Shown here piece by piece: positions 22,372 to 22,598 of a stretch of 22,598 nucleotides of DNA (positions are counted from its first letter, which is position 1; every line of letters starts with the position of its first letter). Source of the stretch: Hadarchaeum sp964343275 (GTDB lineage Archaea > Hadarchaeota > Hadarchaeia > Hadarchaeales > Hadarchaeaceae); NCBI GenBank assembly GCA_964343275.1, contig CAYFIY010000021.1, forward strand, positions 1 to 22,598. Direction: 5' to 3'. The notes beneath the pieces were generated by a model that was given only the letters and a program-made list of their open reading frames with translations, did no database searches and had not been told where the DNA came from. Made by a program: the position numbers and the translations under genes.

Positions 22372-22598
22372 ATAGATCGTTTTCTATTCTGTTGGCAAAA
22401 TTTAAAAATTATTGTGAAGATGACTGAATGGGTAGAGAACACATAAATTGGCACCTCTAGCTAATTATCTGAATAAACCACCTATATTTAATTATTGTGC
22501 AAATTGAAAATATCTTCGCATAATTTTTTAAAAACATATATATGAATTCAATTAAAAAGTGATTAAATATCTGTCATCTAAAAAGAAAGGCGAACTAA
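22372..22598. other. AT-rich region upstream of uppS to window edge
   Basis: Mostly A/T. It holds the uppS promoter. Near the edge, on the plus strand, an AT-rich box (about 22527-22540) is followed by a GTG at 22559 with an open frame of 13 codons to the edge (VIKYLSSKKKGEL); this could be the start of a divergent gene but is too short to support. Confidence 0.3.
22401..22408 (-). promoter_or_regulatory. TATA box of uppS-mtnP
   Basis: The minus strand reads TTTTTAAA, centred about 33 bases before the GTG start at 22371, which gives a leader of only a few bases. No Shine-Dalgarno is visible before the GTG, as expected for a nearly leaderless archaeal message. Confidence 0.5.

Noticed and set aside
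1..22598. CRISPR arrays, insertion sequences, rRNA genes and attachment sites
   Set aside because: No regularly spaced repeats, no intact transposase, no rRNA or tRNA sequence and no integrase were found on reading both strands.
22559..22598. Start of a divergent plus-strand gene at the right edge
   Set aside because: Only 13 codons are visible from a GTG without a convincing ribosome-binding site; not enough to call.

Overview
The window is archaeal chromosome. The evidence is ribosomal protein S8e, an SMC-ScpA-ScpB condensin operon, an RpoM/TFS-like zinc ribbon, an archaeal-type methylthioadenosine phosphorylase with a C-terminal Cys-Ser-Cys, an indolepyruvate ferredoxin oxidoreductase followed by an ADP-forming acyl-CoA synthetase subunit, GGTGA ribosome-binding sites, and TATA boxes about 25 bases before several starts with almost no leader. 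The metabolism looks like an anaerobic amino-acid fermenter. I cannot fix the phylum from this sequence; a Bathyarchaeia-like or related deep lineage is only a guess.

Layout. (1) 1-3185, carbamoyl-phosphate and purine-type catabolism: the truncated start of a xanthine dehydrogenase molybdenum subunit (minus), a decayed ornithine-carbamoyltransferase-like pseudogene (plus), an intact carbamate kinase, and an intact YgeW-like 'knotted' carbamoyltransferase whose usual HCLP motif reads HVLP. (2) 3534-10777, all minus: amino-acid biosynthesis, read as argG, argH, argC, argJ, then a class V aminotransferase and a branched-chain aminotransferase. argB, argD and an ordinary argF are absent. (3) 10927-15370: a MoaD/ThiS-like beta-grasp protein without the terminal Gly-Gly (plus), facing a minus-strand operon of an acyl-CoA synthetase (ADP-forming) alpha subunit, iorA and iorB, which would oxidise aryl-pyruvates to aryl-acetyl-CoA and help recover ATP. 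(4) 15625-20246: an EngB-like GTPase (plus), facing smc-scpA-scpB-rps8e (minus). (5) 20517-22371: a small zinc-ribbon protein (plus), then mtnP and a cis-prenyltransferase (minus, overlapping).

The strongest candidate for something undescribed is the SMC protein. It has complete SMC-type N- and C-terminal ATPase lobes and sits directly before scpA and scpB, yet it has only 763 residues. It has no recognisable hinge domain, and its arms are short and about equal in length, with only a small glycine-containing segment where the hinge should be. A condensin whose SMC closes through something other than the canonical hinge would be new biology if it recurs in relatives. The second point of interest is the first 3.2 kb, where an OTC-carbamate kinase operon seems to have lost its transferase while a knotted, motif-altered transferase stands intact behind the kinase and beside a molybdenum hydroxylase.
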